Both the position numbers and the translations under genes were made by a program. 64,000 nt of DNA from Tricholomella constricta (taxonomy: Eukaryota > Basidiomycota > Agaricomycetes > Agaricales > Lyophyllaceae): NCBI GenBank assembly GCA_013368375.1, contig JAACJP010000018.1, positions 682,001 through 746,000 of the forward strand. Direction: 5' to 3'. Shown here piece by piece: positions 9,901 to 18,454 of this stretch; the first letter of the stretch is position 1, and each line of letters starts with the position of its first letter. The notes under the pieces are model-generated. The model was not told where the DNA came from. It searched no databases and saw nothing but the letters and a program-made list of their open reading frames with translations.

Positions 9901-10290
9901 CCCTCTTTGTTGGCCCGGCATTTCGTCTGGGGTGGCTGTCCGCGGACTTTGCACATTCTCGTTTGTATCATCCCCCTCGGGGGAATTTGATCGTCTTGGA
10001 TCTGGCAGTGGGTCGCGCGGACCTTCATCTTGGTTCTGGAGTGTGTTTTGCCTTTCTAAGTGAGCTGTGGCCCTTGGGCCGTCTCCTCGCCTTGGCGAGT
10101 GGGTGGGGAGTGGGGTCCCCCAATTGTCCCTCGGGACGCCGCCTTCCTCTCCTTGCAATCCGTCATTGACCGCCGAAAACTTAAAGCCCTTGAACTTGAA
10201 AAGAAAGTTGAGCAAGCGGGCTGTAAACCTTGACATCGTAGTGTCGTCGTCGTCGTTTCCGTTGATTTGAATTCCACAGAAAATGATCAA
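5048..10290 (-). mobile_element. Non-LTR retrotransposon (Tad1/LINE-like), copy 1, lacking its 3' UTR and A tail
   Basis: Minus-strand element encoding endonuclease plus reverse transcriptase (10290-6967) and RNase H plus C-terminal domain (6994-5039). Copy 2 carries a 3' UTR and A tail; here homology stops at 5048, at the very end of the coding region, so the last residues and the stop come from flanking sequence. No separate gag-type ORF1 is visible upstream, because the F-box gene begins 52 bp beyond the reading frame; the element is either 5'-truncated or of a one-protein design. The clade is tentative: the domain order EN-RT-RNase H is that of fungal Tad-like LINEs. Confidence 0.85.
6967..10290 (-). 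CDS. LINE polyprotein part 1: AP-like endonuclease and reverse transcriptase (copy 1)
   Basis: 1107 codons. Residues about 1-150 are a polar, low-complexity N terminus; a second Met (10236, MSRFTARL) may be the real start because the first 18 codons may lie partly in flanking DNA. Endonuclease about 150-400: VASLNIRGF, VQETHL, LGDFNVVED, SRLDRIYTS and GADHKLISV, the usual EEP-type catalytic motifs. Reverse transcriptase about 640-920: NYRPITCLN, PSQAGFIPGRR, LDQEKAYD, GVRQGDPLS and the catalytic FADD box. The frame ends with TAG at 6967, inside the start of the next ORF; relatives as I recall them are fused here, so the two ORFs are joined by a -1 shift or broken by an old frameshift. Both copies share this. 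His at the variable codon (EAVHILGAWF); copy 2 has Arg. Confidence 0.9.
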   Translation of the reverse strand: MIIFCGIQINGNDDDDTTMSRFTARLLNFLFKFKGFKFSAVNDGLQGEEGGVPRDNWGTPLPTHSPRRGDGPRATAHLERQNTLQNQDEGPRDPLPDPRRSNSPEGDDTNENVQSPRTATPDEMPGQQRGPNRHQRRAMERQERKNTKASIRVASLNIRGFRTAGDGRAGSKWLHVNQLIRDKRIGILAVQETHLTEERRDDLERLFAKRMKIFMSKDPDNPTGRAGVAIVLNRELTNISGARVIEIVPGRALMIHTNWHKTEKVTILAVYAPNLTRIQENVDFWRKIKNYFEDHPRTKVDVMLGDFNVVEDMLDRLPAYNDANEAVEALTELRNHLRLADGWRTTYPTKKAYSFLQEATGTQSRLDRIYTSEEVMQNTREWNIEPSGIPGADHKLISVQISHQEAPWVGKGRWSIPHHVLRDKLFRARVQQEGRKALEEINTITSRTELKNPQTIYNTFKSEILLLARQRDKAIIPRIDRRLRELQNSLDKINNDQTNEEDEKRIASAEIETKMRALQQRKHQNKRQTAAARNRLEGETICKYWTTANKESKPRDMIYALRKEENNVGRDQQTYETNSQKMAELGRHYHNNLQKVETPTTPQLWEEKTNVVLENVKTKASAEQKQTLAEHIDRTEVVEALKKAKNNTAAGLDGATNELWKAIHNKYTEETALGSDTAFDLAELLTLVFNDILTNGLTPASSFSEGWMCPLYKKNDKNDIANYRPITCLNTDYKLYTKCLATRLATIAPSLIHPSQAGFIPGRRITDQTKLIRLMMHYAEKTQQNGLIMALDQEKAYDKIGHEYLWRTLKKFDLPDVFIDTVRSLYDNAETKIMINGHLSTPWKINRGVRQGDPLSCMLFDLAIEPLAASLRASTLEGYNIPNSAEKLIANLFADDTTVFLSANDDLDELQRILDDWCIAAKAKFNTGKTEIIPIGTPAFRENMIRTRKMNPNSHAIPRNIHVAIEGEAVHILGAWFGNSTNVEGPWSIVLDKIDAHLERWEKSNPTMEGRKLVTHMVVGGITQYLTQVQGMPKTIEKRLAKTIRKFVWKEKRSPVSEAALFLPTNDGGRALLDIQARNEAIEVMWLKTYLDFSNERPLWTLVAMPS

Positions 10291-10341
10291 TAGACATTTC
10301 GAAGGCTACGCTACATCCCTCGGGCACTGAGATTAGCCTAG

Positions 10342-12133
10342 TTATACATACTTCAAGAACTGAACGAAGGGCGGCTGTCCGGTTCTTCCGCGAACTACAT
10401 CCATCTTGTACCACACGGAATGTCGATCGAGTCTAGAAAGCGAGAGAGTCTCATTGTGGTAAAGAAAACTGATGGACTCGAGGCTACGAAGTGCCTTAGC
10501 GAACAATAACCCGTCTTCCTGTAATAGGGAACGTTTGGCAGCCCGTATTGACGCGTAGGAGGGTGGATAAGACTGCTTTCTGACAGGCGGATTATGGACA
10601 CCAATTTCCATGGTGATGCGAAGATCGCGAAGGTCATGTAGCTGGATAAGAGCTTCGACAAGGGATTCCTTTCGAACAATAGAGTATTAACAGAGAAATA
10701 GTCACACCAGGAAGCGTAACTTACGGTGGTATACGGTGACATTCTATAATTCTTCTCGAACCTGGCTTGTTCGAGTTCAAGGATGCGGAGTTGCGGACAC
10801 GCCGATGCTATTGCAGCAAGAACGGTGGGCGATGGCGCGTTCTCCAGAGTCAACGCCAGCTCCACAAGGTATGCCAACTTGGCTGCAGCATCAATCCAGC
10901 GAAAAGTGTCAATTTCGTTAAGCGAAGAGTAGTGCCAACGATACGGATCCGATTTTCGAGTTGGATACCAGGGGTCTCGACGTGCCACAACTCGCAAGGC
11001 TTGCAAGCTGAGAGGAAGCTGCTCGACAATTCTATCCTCACTTTGAACGTTCGATATTGAGAGTGATGTTAGGCCTGGAAGGACGGATGATAAACGCGGG
11101 AGGTTCCCTTCGCCATCATGACAAAATATGGTAGCATCGCGGTGCTCAACGCCTGCACAAAAATCGTATCCAAGAGTGCGCAGCAATGGCATTTGCGACA
11201 CGACGATCGGAAGCGGTATAATCTTTCCATGGGGTACGTGGTTGACCAATCGAAGGGTGCGCAGCTGCGGCCACTTGATCGTCGCCAGCGTCTCGAACTC
11301 GATGAGATCTCCTGCGACCGTTAAGTGGCTGAGGGTTGGCCCTAGAGTTTGAAGAATATTGGCAATGTTCTTGTGCTCCTCTACAATGTTGATATCCGAC
11401 GGTCTCTCATCATATATGGTTACAATGAGGGAGGACAGGTGACGTAACCGCGAAAAGGCATGCACCAAGCTTGGTCCGTCAAGGCGAGATCCCGAGAGCT
11501 CCAGAGTCTTCAGCTGAGATATGGTCGATGTGGAAAAGAGCAGCGCTTCTGGAGGTGAGGTGACGAGCATGAGGTGAAGGTAATTGACATTGACTAAATG
11601 TGGCAGCACGAGCTGAAGAGCCACTAAGTCAATGTTTTTCCAATACCAGTAATCTTGAACATGCAGTTTCCTTGCCAAATTTTGAAAGTCAATTATTGTA
11701 AAAGCGAAGTGAAGGGCACTTACTGGATATATGGCCATACTGTTGGAGGCCACAGCTCGTCAGGAGGCGAAAAAGAAAACAGTCCTCTCTCATCGGCTCT
11801 TGGAAGGCCAAAAATATGTCGGTTAGAATACCTGGTGACCCCAGATCTCCAATTATATGTTTCTTTGAATAGGATTGGAAGGGCAATGGCTCTTAGATAT
11901 GAACAAGTCGATGACAAGGCAAGTAGCTCATCGTTCCTTGGTGTTTTCTGTTCGTCCCCACGCCAAGAGGAAAGTCGTAGGAGGCCGTATATGTAGAGCA
12001 CGATGTCAAAAGGTAGAGAAGTGAACATCACGTTCATGGATGAGAAGCTGTTGTTATGTCTGAGTCGGCCAAACGAAGGGGTACGAGTCAAACTCCACCG
12101 CGATTCCCAAAACGGACGCATGTTCAACGCCAC
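10342..12133 (-). CDS. F-box/LRR-like protein, copy 1 (3 exons, 560 aa)
   Basis: Minus-strand exons 12133-11724, 11670-10725 and 10668-10342; introns of 53 and 56 nt are GT-AG and the total is 561 codons. Residues about 36-85 form an F-box-like segment (LPFDIVLYIYGLL ... LALSSTCSYLRAIALPILFKETY). The remainder has leucine-rich repeats of the kind common in agaricomycete F-box families (LKTLELSGSRL, LRTLRLVN, LTSLSISN, LRILELEQ). Reading through the second intron gives a shorter 452-codon frame ending at 10395; splicing continues the repeat pattern, so I prefer 10342. Such proteins are presumed substrate receptors of SCF ubiquitin ligases; the substrate is unknown. The stop lies 52 bp from the retroelement reading frame. 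Confidence 0.75.
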
Positions 12134-12512
12134 ACAATCATCAGTACACAGTCAATAACAAATCGATATCACAAGGACAAGGATTACCGGACTATGCAAT
12201 TCCAGTCAATTGCTGGCTGCATAGTAGGTAGCCTAGCATTTTCGGACTAGTCAGTTGTAACTTTTTTGATTCAGAGTTTTTAGGATGCTGAATGACCCGA
12301 AACTAGGCGGCGGCCTTTAGGAACGCCACCCTTTTCTTGTCAGTACGATGCAAAGTCCATTAGAGAGGCATCAGGGGGTGATTACAGGGAGTATAGTGAT
12401 CGCGATAGGAGGGTGATCAACACAGACGGTTCTCATTTCTACTGGAAGCAGACGACCTAAGCAAGGGCTTCGTCTCGTGTCATCCAAGTCACTGTACTTG
12501 TACTTACCAATC

Positions 12513-12929
12513 TTCAAGCATTGCGCTGTACACGAGCTTGCGGAGAGTGGTGTCAGTGTCATGCAAACAGCTGAGGATCTGGGGGTGATGGGGATGTTGA
12601 GAAGAGCTGTGAGGCGAACTTCACTAGAAGGGTCAATTTTATAATAAAGATACTGGTAATTGTCTTACGGAGAGGAATCGTGCTCTAGAATATCGAGCAA
12701 TACGTCCGAAGCGGTCGGCTCGCCCTCCTCGACTTCAGACGGGGACGGGTCCTCTGTACCTGAGAGTTTGGAAAGAGCGACGACGACTTGCACACATATG
12801 GACGCTTCTCTATCACTCACCCGATCCATAAGAGAGAGGCGGAGTTGTGTGTAGATGACCTCGCTACAGAAACTCGCGACAGGATTCGCCTTGGACTTCC
12901 CCCAGATCATGTGACATGCGAGACCGCCG

Positions 12930-12933
<4 letters not shown>
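12513..12933 (-). pseudogene. Fragment of condensin subunit CAP-G (Ycg1-like), broken
   Basis: Minus-strand reading shows RLSLMDRVSDREAS, VVALSKLSGTEDP, EVEEGEPTASDVLLDIL and, after a 50-ish-nt intron (about 12630-12664), EVRLTALLNIPITP. The next conserved block, DTDTTLRKLVYSAMLE, is in a different frame because several bases are missing between them. Known: these blocks follow one another in fungal nuclear condensin subunit 3 (CAP-G, HEAT-repeat family). Only about 100 codons of a protein of roughly 1,000 remain. One side is cut by the retroelement A tail (12934), the other exactly by the duplication junction (12512/12513). Inference: a relic carried in the duplicated unit. A working CAP-G gene must exist elsewhere. 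Confidence 0.65.

Positions 12934-12969
<36 letters not shown>
12934..12969 (-). repeat. A tail of retroelement copy 2 (36 T on the plus strand)
   Basis: A pure T run of 36 on the plus strand reads as poly(A) directly after the minus-strand 3' UTR of the retroelement, the expected 3' end of a LINE. The flanking word gaaaat at 12929-12934 recurs at 18392-18397 beyond the 5' end and may be a 6-bp target-site duplication. Confidence 0.8.
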
Positions 12970-12970
<1 letters not shown>

Positions 12971-13124
12971 GTGTAGCGTTTGGGATAGCGAGTTGACCGG
13001 CGACAATGTCGTCTCCCCCTCGCCCGTTTATGCGGCGAAGGCTTTACCCTTCACCAGATTTGAGTTACCAGCGGGGAAATGCTTTACGCACGTCGTGTGG
13101 GACTCTGGGTCATGCGTGGCGGTG

Positions 13125-15107
13125 CTAGCCGATGCCTCCTCGCCTCGTTGTTGAGCCTCTACCCACTAAAACCCCGCGAATTCCGGTCCAGTCGTCCGGT
13201 AGTCTTTGTTCGTCTTGAATTATACCGGTCCAGGTGGAAAGGACGAGTCTTGTCGGTATCGCCTTGTTTTTCAGATTTTTCTGAGTCATTTGCTTGTCTA
13301 TTTCTAGTCGGTCGTTTATGGCTTTCCACCATCTTGCGCGGATTTCCGGTTTCGAGTGTGCTGTATTATCGTTTTGGATTATACGCTCGCATCTAAGTTT
13401 CCAGATAAGGTATAGTGATTCTGCCATTAGGATGCGGTACAGTCTAGTTCTGCCTTTTTTAAGTTTCCCTCTCTCGTTCGTGATTTCTGCTATTTGGCTG
13501 CCCAGGGCGGCGCCTAACGAGGGTGGGTTCCAGTCTTGCTCATTTGTCTGGCCCCACAGTTTTCCCATTTCTTGCCAGACTTCAGATTGGCCCGCACATT
13601 CGCATTTTATGAATATGTGTTCGAGTGTTTCCGTCGCCCCGTCATGGCTGCAGTTCGCCCTGCTCTGTATCTCGGCACTGAACGAGTCCCTCTGCCAGTG
13701 TGTGCCGACCATGTAGGCGTCGTGTATGGCCATCCAGAGGAAGTACCTCTGTTGTCTTGATAGGTCCTTCCGTCTGGTGCTCTTCCATATTGCTTCTGTG
13801 GTAGGTCGTTTCTTGTATTCCTCCTCGATTGCTTCTTTGATTTTTTCTAGGTTGTTTGATGTTCTCATCCGTGACACAGGTTTGGCTTTCGCTTTGATGT
13901 TTCTTATGGCCTTATAGGCCAGGGCCTGAGTTATATGCGTTAATTTTGCTCCAGAGATCCTTAGGGATGGTTCAATTGCGTCGTCGAAGTTATCGTTCTG
14001 CGGGAGGTTTGCGGCTTCGTTTGCCTTTCGGTCCGCCCCTTCGTTTCTCTCGTGGCCGTTGTGGCCTTTTACCCACTTGACTCGCGTTATGGTCTTGCGT
14101 TTCCGTATTCTCGCTACGGTGAGCTTTATAAGGTCGGCATTTGGGGTCTTGATGTACCCTTCATCTTCGTTTCTTTGTAGGCTTGAAGTTACATTCTGGA
14201 TCGTGTACTTGGAGTCTAGTTCCAGGAACAGGCGTCCGTCCTCTGGTGCATGTTCAATTGCTTCCTTCAAGGCAAGCATTTCTGCTGTTTGATTTGATTG
14301 CCGGTATTTTGCCGGCACCTTCGCGCTTAGGTTCCTCTCATCGTCTGGCGCATAGTATACCCCTGCTCCCGCATAGGCGTCGTCTTGGCCATTGTTCATG
14401 CAGGATCCGTCCGTCGCCGCGAGTAGCTGGGGGCCCGTATCTGAGGCCGTTAGGTTCGCCGGGAGTGCTCCCGTAGTCTCCCCTTCCGTGAAGATGCGGA
14501 AAATATTGCCTAGTTGACCTCCCGTGATTAGGTTCCTCGTCAGAGTTGTCCATTCCTCTATTTCTTCTCGTACGTCCTCTCTGTCTGGGTTGCTCGGCGT
14601 CGGAGCCCTTCTTGGATCCCATTTAGCTGGTAGCGTGTCTAGTAGGCTTTTTGCTTTTGTCGCACACTCATGTGGGTGAGGGCAGCCCACTACCTGTCGG
14701 TAATATTGGCACTTCTGGCATTCGCAGAGGTTAGAGACATTGTGGTCGGGTGCATTTAGAAGTTCTGCTAACGTCTCTGCGTCCCCAGTTAGTTTTACTT
14801 CATGTTTTCCTTTTAGGCATTCGCTAATGTACCCATGGTTCATCCGTCGTATCTTCTTGTGCGCTTCCCCATGGTACCATATTGGTCTCCGACGGACTAT
14901 CTCTTTTGAGAATGCGAGGCCTTCTGGGCGCAGGTTATATTTTTTCGCCGTTTTTTGTAGGTTCCGGAGGTCTAGGGAGGTGCCGGACCTCTCGGTGGAT
15001 GAGGCTTTCCATGATTGTAGGAATATATTCTGTTTTGCTCTTTTATCGACGTTTCCTTCTGATTTTGGGGTGTTCTTAGCTAGGAGGGCATCGCAACTAG
15101 GGTCCAT
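13125..15107 (-). CDS. LINE polyprotein part 2: RNase H and C-terminal zinc-type region (copy 2)
   Basis: 660 codons; overlaps the upstream ORF by 28 nt in the -1 frame. Identical to copy 1 up to VLVG; the natural C terminus is then RGSTTRRGGIG and stop, from element sequence that copy 1 lacks. RNase H motifs ATDGSC, TAEMLAL, LELDSKY and GADRKANE are intact. Confidence 0.87.
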   Translation of the reverse strand: MDPSCDALLAKNTPKSEGNVDKRAKQNIFLQSWKASSTERSGTSLDLRNLQKTAKKYNLRPEGLAFSKEIVRRRPIWYHGEAHKKIRRMNHGYISECLKGKHEVKLTGDAETLAELLNAPDHNVSNLCECQKCQYYRQVVGCPHPHECATKAKSLLDTLPAKWDPRRAPTPSNPDREDVREEIEEWTTLTRNLITGGQLGNIFRIFTEGETTGALPANLTASDTGPQLLAATDGSCMNNGQDDAYAGAGVYYAPDDERNLSAKVPAKYRQSNQTAEMLALKEAIEHAPEDGRLFLELDSKYTIQNVTSSLQRNEDEGYIKTPNADLIKLTVARIRKRKTITRVKWVKGHNGHERNEGADRKANEAANLPQNDNFDDAIEPSLRISGAKLTHITQALAYKAIRNIKAKAKPVSRMRTSNNLEKIKEAIEEEYKKRPTTEAIWKSTRRKDLSRQQRYFLWMAIHDAYMVGTHWQRDSFSAEIQSRANCSHDGATETLEHIFIKCECAGQSEVWQEMGKLWGQTNEQDWNPPSLGAALGSQIAEITNERGKLKKGRTRLYRILMAESLYLIWKLRCERIIQNDNTAHSKPEIRARWWKAINDRLEIDKQMTQKNLKNKAIPTRLVLSTWTGIIQDEQRLPDDWTGIRGVLVGRGSTTRRGGIG

Positions 15108-18100
15108 AGTGGGCGTTCGTTGCTGAAGTCAAGGTACGTTTTTAACCACATGACCTCTATTGCTTCGTTTCTCGCTTGGATGTCTAGGAGGGCCCTCCCT
15201 CCATCATTGGTTGGGAGGAAAAGAGCCGCTTCACTAACCGGGGACCTTTTCTCTTTCCAGACAAATTTTCTTATTGTTTTTGCCAGTCTCTTTTCTATTG
15301 TCTTCGGCATTCCTTGTACTTGGGTGAGGTACTGTGTTATGCCTCCCACTACCATGTGCGTGACCAGTTTCCTGCCTTCCATTGTAGGGTTACTTTTCTC
15401 CCATCTCTCTAGGTGGGCGTCTATTTTGTCTAGTACGATTGACCACGGACCTTCCACATTTGTGCTGTTTCCGAACCATGCCCCTAGGATGCGTACCGCT
15501 TCGCCTTCTATTGCGACATGAATATTCCGTGGGATTGCATGGCTGTTTGGGTTCATTTTCCTAGTGCGTATCATATTTTCTCGGAAGGCTGGTGTTCCTA
15601 TTGGTATTATTTCAGTTTTTCCTGTGTTAAATTTCGCTTTGGCCGCGATGCACCAGTCATCCAGTATTCTTTGGAGTTCGTCTAGGTCGTCATTGGCTGA
15701 AAGGAAAACAGTCGTGTCGTCTGCGAAAAGGTTCGCTATTAGCTTTTCCGCGCTGTTTGGGATGTTATAACCTTCTAATGTCGAGGCTCTTAGGGAGGCA
15801 GCGAGGGGTTCTATGGCCAGATCAAATAGCATGCATGATAATGGGTCTCCTTGTCGCACTCCTCTGTTTATTTTCCAGGGGGTGGAGAGATGGCCGTTTA
15901 TCATAATCTTTGTTTCGGCGTTGTCATACAGGGATCTTACTGTGTCTATGAAGACATCAGGTAGATCGAATTTCTTCAGTGTGCGCCACAGATACTCGTG
16001 TCCTATCTTATCATACGCCTTCTCTTGGTCGAGGGCCATTATCAGGCCATTTTGTTGTGTCTTCTCTGCGTAGTGCATCATTAGCCGGATGAGTTTTGTT
16101 TGGTCTGTGATTCGTCTACCCGGGATGAACCCAGCTTGGCTTGGGTGAATTAGGGACGGTGCAATGGTTGCGAGTCTGGTTGCAAGACATTTCGTGTATA
16201 ACTTGTAGTCTGTATTTAGGCATGTTATCGGGCGGTAGTTTGCGATATCATTCTTATCATTTTTCTTGTACAGCGGGCACATCCATCCTTCGGAGAAGGA
16301 GGATGCAGGTGTCAGTCCGTTCGTTAAGATGTCATTAAACACGAGGGTGAGGAGTTCAGCTAGGTCGAAAGCAGTATCGCTGCCTAGCGCCGTTTCCTCC
16401 GTGTATTTATTGTGTATTGCTTTCCATAGTTCGTTCGTGGCGCCGTCGAGGCCTGCCGCCGTGTTGTTTTTCGCTTTTTTCAGGGCCTCTACGACTTCCG
16501 TTCTGTCTATGTGTTCCGCTAGGGTTTGTTTTTGCTCGGCTGAGGCTTTTGTCTTGACGTTCTCTAGGACTACGTTCGTTTTCTCTTCCCACAATTGGGG
16601 GGTTGTTGGTGTTTCTACTTTTTGCAGATTATTATGATAGTGACGACCCAATTCTGCCATTTTTTGGGAGTTTGTCTCGTATGTTTGTTGATCTCTGCCT
16701 ACATTATTCTCCTCCTTCCTTAGTGCGTAAATCATGTCTCTTGGTTTCGATTCTTTGTTTGCCGTTGTCCAGTATTTGCATATAGTTTCTCCTTCCAGTC
16801 TGTTTCTTGCCGCCGCTGTCTGTCTTTTGTTTTGGTGTTTCCTCTGCTGTAGGGCTCTCATTTTCGTTTCGATTTCTGCTGAGGCTATTCTTTTCTCATC
16901 TTCCTCGTTCGTTTGGTCATTATTTATTTTATCTAGGGAGTTTTGCAGCTCGCGTAGTCTGCGGTCTATTCTGGGGATTATGGCCTTGTCTCTTTGTCTT
17001 GCGAGGAGGAGAATCTCTGACTTGAAGGTGTTGTAGATGGTTTGAGGGTTTTTTAGTTCTGTTCTACTGGTAATGGTGTTGATTTCTTCCAGGGCTTTTC
17101 TTCCTTCTTGTTGTACTCTTGCGCGGAACAGTTTGTCTCTGAGGACGTGGTGGGGGATTGACCAGCGTCCTTTTCCTACCCAGGGGGCCTCTTGGTGGGA
17201 TATTTGTACCGAGATTAGCTTGTGGTCCGCCCCGGGGATTCCTGAGGGTTCGATATTCCATTCCCTTGTGTTTTGCATGACTTCTTCCGACGTATAAATT
17301 CTGTCTAGTCTGGATTGCGTGCCGGTCGCCTCCTGGAGGAACGAGTAAGCCTTCTTGGTCGGGTAGGTTGTTCGCCATCCATCTGCGAGTCGTAGGTGGT
17401 TCCTCAATTCGGTGAGTGCTTCCACCGCTTCATTTGCATCGTTGTACGCGGGCAGTCTGTCAAGCATGTCCTCTACTACATTGAAGTCGCCTAGCATGAC
17501 GTCTACTTTCGTTCTCGGGTGGTCTTCAAAATAATTTTTTATTTTTCTCCAGAAGTCGACGTTCTCCTGGATTCTTGTGAGATTTGGCGCGTATACTGCT
17601 AATATGGTGACTTTTTCGGTTTTGTGCCAGTTTGTGTGTATCATTAAGGCCCTGCCTGGTACGATTTCTATTACTCTTGCCCCGGATATGTTTGTGAGCT
17701 CACGGTTTAGGACTATCGCGACTCCTGCGCGCCCAGTTGGGTTGTCCGGGTCCTTTGACATGAAGATTTTCATGCGTTTTGCGAAGAGTCTTTCGAGATC
17801 ATCGCGTCGTTCTTCTGTTAAGTGTGTTTCTTGGACTGCAAGAATTCCGATTCTTTTGTCTCTTATTAACTGGTTTACATGTAACCATTTGGAGCCTGCG
17901 CGTCCGTCGCCTGCTGTTCTAAAGCCCCTGATATTTAAGGAGGCGACTCTAATTGAAGCTTTAGTATTTTTCCTCTCTTGTCTCTCCATTGCACGACGTT
18001 GGTGTCTGTTCGGCCCTCTTTGTTGGCCCGGCATTTCGTCTGGGGTGGCTGTCCGCGGACTTTGCACATTCTCGTTTGTATCATCCCCCTCGGGGGAATT

Positions 18101-18403
18101 TGATCGTCTTGGATCTGGCAGTGGGTCGCGCGGACCTTCATCTTGGTTCTGGAGTGTGTTTTGCCTTTCTAAGTGAGCTGTGGCCCTTGGGCCGTCTCCT
18201 CGCCTTGGCGAGTGGGTGGGGAGTGGGGTCCCCCAATTGTCCCTCGGGACGCCGCCTTCCTCTCCTTGCAATCCGTCATTGACCGCCGAAAACTTAAAGC
18301 CCTTGAACTTGAAAAGAAAGTTGAGCAAGCGGGCTGTAAACCTTGACATCGTAGTGTCGTCGTCGTCGTTTCCGTTGATTTGAATTCCACAGAAAATGAT
18401 CAA
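15080..18403 (-). CDS. LINE polyprotein part 1: AP-like endonuclease and reverse transcriptase (copy 2)
   Basis: 1107 codons, same motifs as copy 1 (VASLNIRGF, LGDFNVVED, SRLDRIYTS, GADHKLISV; reverse transcriptase with LDQEKAYD, GVRQGDPLS, FADD). One amino acid differs from copy 1: Arg in EAVRILGAWF (C at 15492) where copy 1 has His. Ends in the same TAG within the overlap with the RNase H ORF, so the frame break predates the duplication. The downstream Met at 18349 (MSRFTARL) is an alternative start. Confidence 0.9.
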   Translation of the reverse strand: MIIFCGIQINGNDDDDTTMSRFTARLLNFLFKFKGFKFSAVNDGLQGEEGGVPRDNWGTPLPTHSPRRGDGPRATAHLERQNTLQNQDEGPRDPLPDPRRSNSPEGDDTNENVQSPRTATPDEMPGQQRGPNRHQRRAMERQERKNTKASIRVASLNIRGFRTAGDGRAGSKWLHVNQLIRDKRIGILAVQETHLTEERRDDLERLFAKRMKIFMSKDPDNPTGRAGVAIVLNRELTNISGARVIEIVPGRALMIHTNWHKTEKVTILAVYAPNLTRIQENVDFWRKIKNYFEDHPRTKVDVMLGDFNVVEDMLDRLPAYNDANEAVEALTELRNHLRLADGWRTTYPTKKAYSFLQEATGTQSRLDRIYTSEEVMQNTREWNIEPSGIPGADHKLISVQISHQEAPWVGKGRWSIPHHVLRDKLFRARVQQEGRKALEEINTITSRTELKNPQTIYNTFKSEILLLARQRDKAIIPRIDRRLRELQNSLDKINNDQTNEEDEKRIASAEIETKMRALQQRKHQNKRQTAAARNRLEGETICKYWTTANKESKPRDMIYALRKEENNVGRDQQTYETNSQKMAELGRHYHNNLQKVETPTTPQLWEEKTNVVLENVKTKASAEQKQTLAEHIDRTEVVEALKKAKNNTAAGLDGATNELWKAIHNKYTEETALGSDTAFDLAELLTLVFNDILTNGLTPASSFSEGWMCPLYKKNDKNDIANYRPITCLNTDYKLYTKCLATRLATIAPSLIHPSQAGFIPGRRITDQTKLIRLMMHYAEKTQQNGLIMALDQEKAYDKIGHEYLWRTLKKFDLPDVFIDTVRSLYDNAETKIMINGHLSTPWKINRGVRQGDPLSCMLFDLAIEPLAASLRASTLEGYNIPNSAEKLIANLFADDTTVFLSANDDLDELQRILDDWCIAAKAKFNTGKTEIIPIGTPAFRENMIRTRKMNPNSHAIPRNIHVAIEGEAVRILGAWFGNSTNVEGPWSIVLDKIDAHLERWEKSNPTMEGRKLVTHMVVGGITQYLTQVQGMPKTIEKRLAKTIRKFVWKEKRSPVSEAALFLPTNDGGRALLDIQARNEAIEVMWLKTYLDFSNERPLWTLVAMPS

Positions 18404-18454
18404 TAGACATTTCGAAGGCTACGCTACATCCCTCGGGCACTGAGATTAGCCTAG

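Larger units (their letters stand above)
5048..12512. repeat. Segmental duplication, arm 1 (7,465 bp)
   Basis: Matches 13161-20625 at a constant offset of 8,113 bp, with no insertion or deletion evident. It contains the non-LTR retroelement (minus strand) and an F-box/LRR gene. Left breakpoint: gga|ccc region at 5047/5048. Right breakpoint: after ttaccaatc at 12512. The only difference I found is T at 7379 versus C at 15492. Confidence 0.93.
12934..18391 (-). mobile_element. Non-LTR retrotransposon (Tad1/LINE-like), copy 2, with 3' UTR and A tail
   Basis: Same element as at 5048-10290 but with its natural 3' end: the RNase H ORF stops at 13125, about 155 bp of 3' UTR follow (12970-13124), then the A tail. 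The 5' limit is set at 18391 by the candidate gaaaat target duplication; the reading frame extends 12 nt further. No gag-type ORF1 is present upstream. Its 3' end abuts a CAP-G fragment but its 5' end abuts an F-box gene, so this is not a clean insertion into CAP-G. Confidence 0.85.

Noticed and set aside
5423..10169. Many plus-strand ORFs of 60-199 codons over the retroelements (repeated at 13536-18282)
   Set aside because: All are antisense to the polyprotein ORFs, repeated identically in both arms, and show no family motif.
12665..13006. Minus-strand ORF beginning in the retroelement 3' UTR with a poly-Lys run
   Set aside because: The Lys run is the retroelement A tail read as codons. Only its latter half, the CAP-G relic, has meaning.
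12929..18397. gaaaat as a proven target-site duplication of retroelement copy 2
   Set aside because: Only 6 bp and AT-rich; kept as a candidate in the feature notes but not as a finding, because the flanks are rearranged and a chance match is likely.
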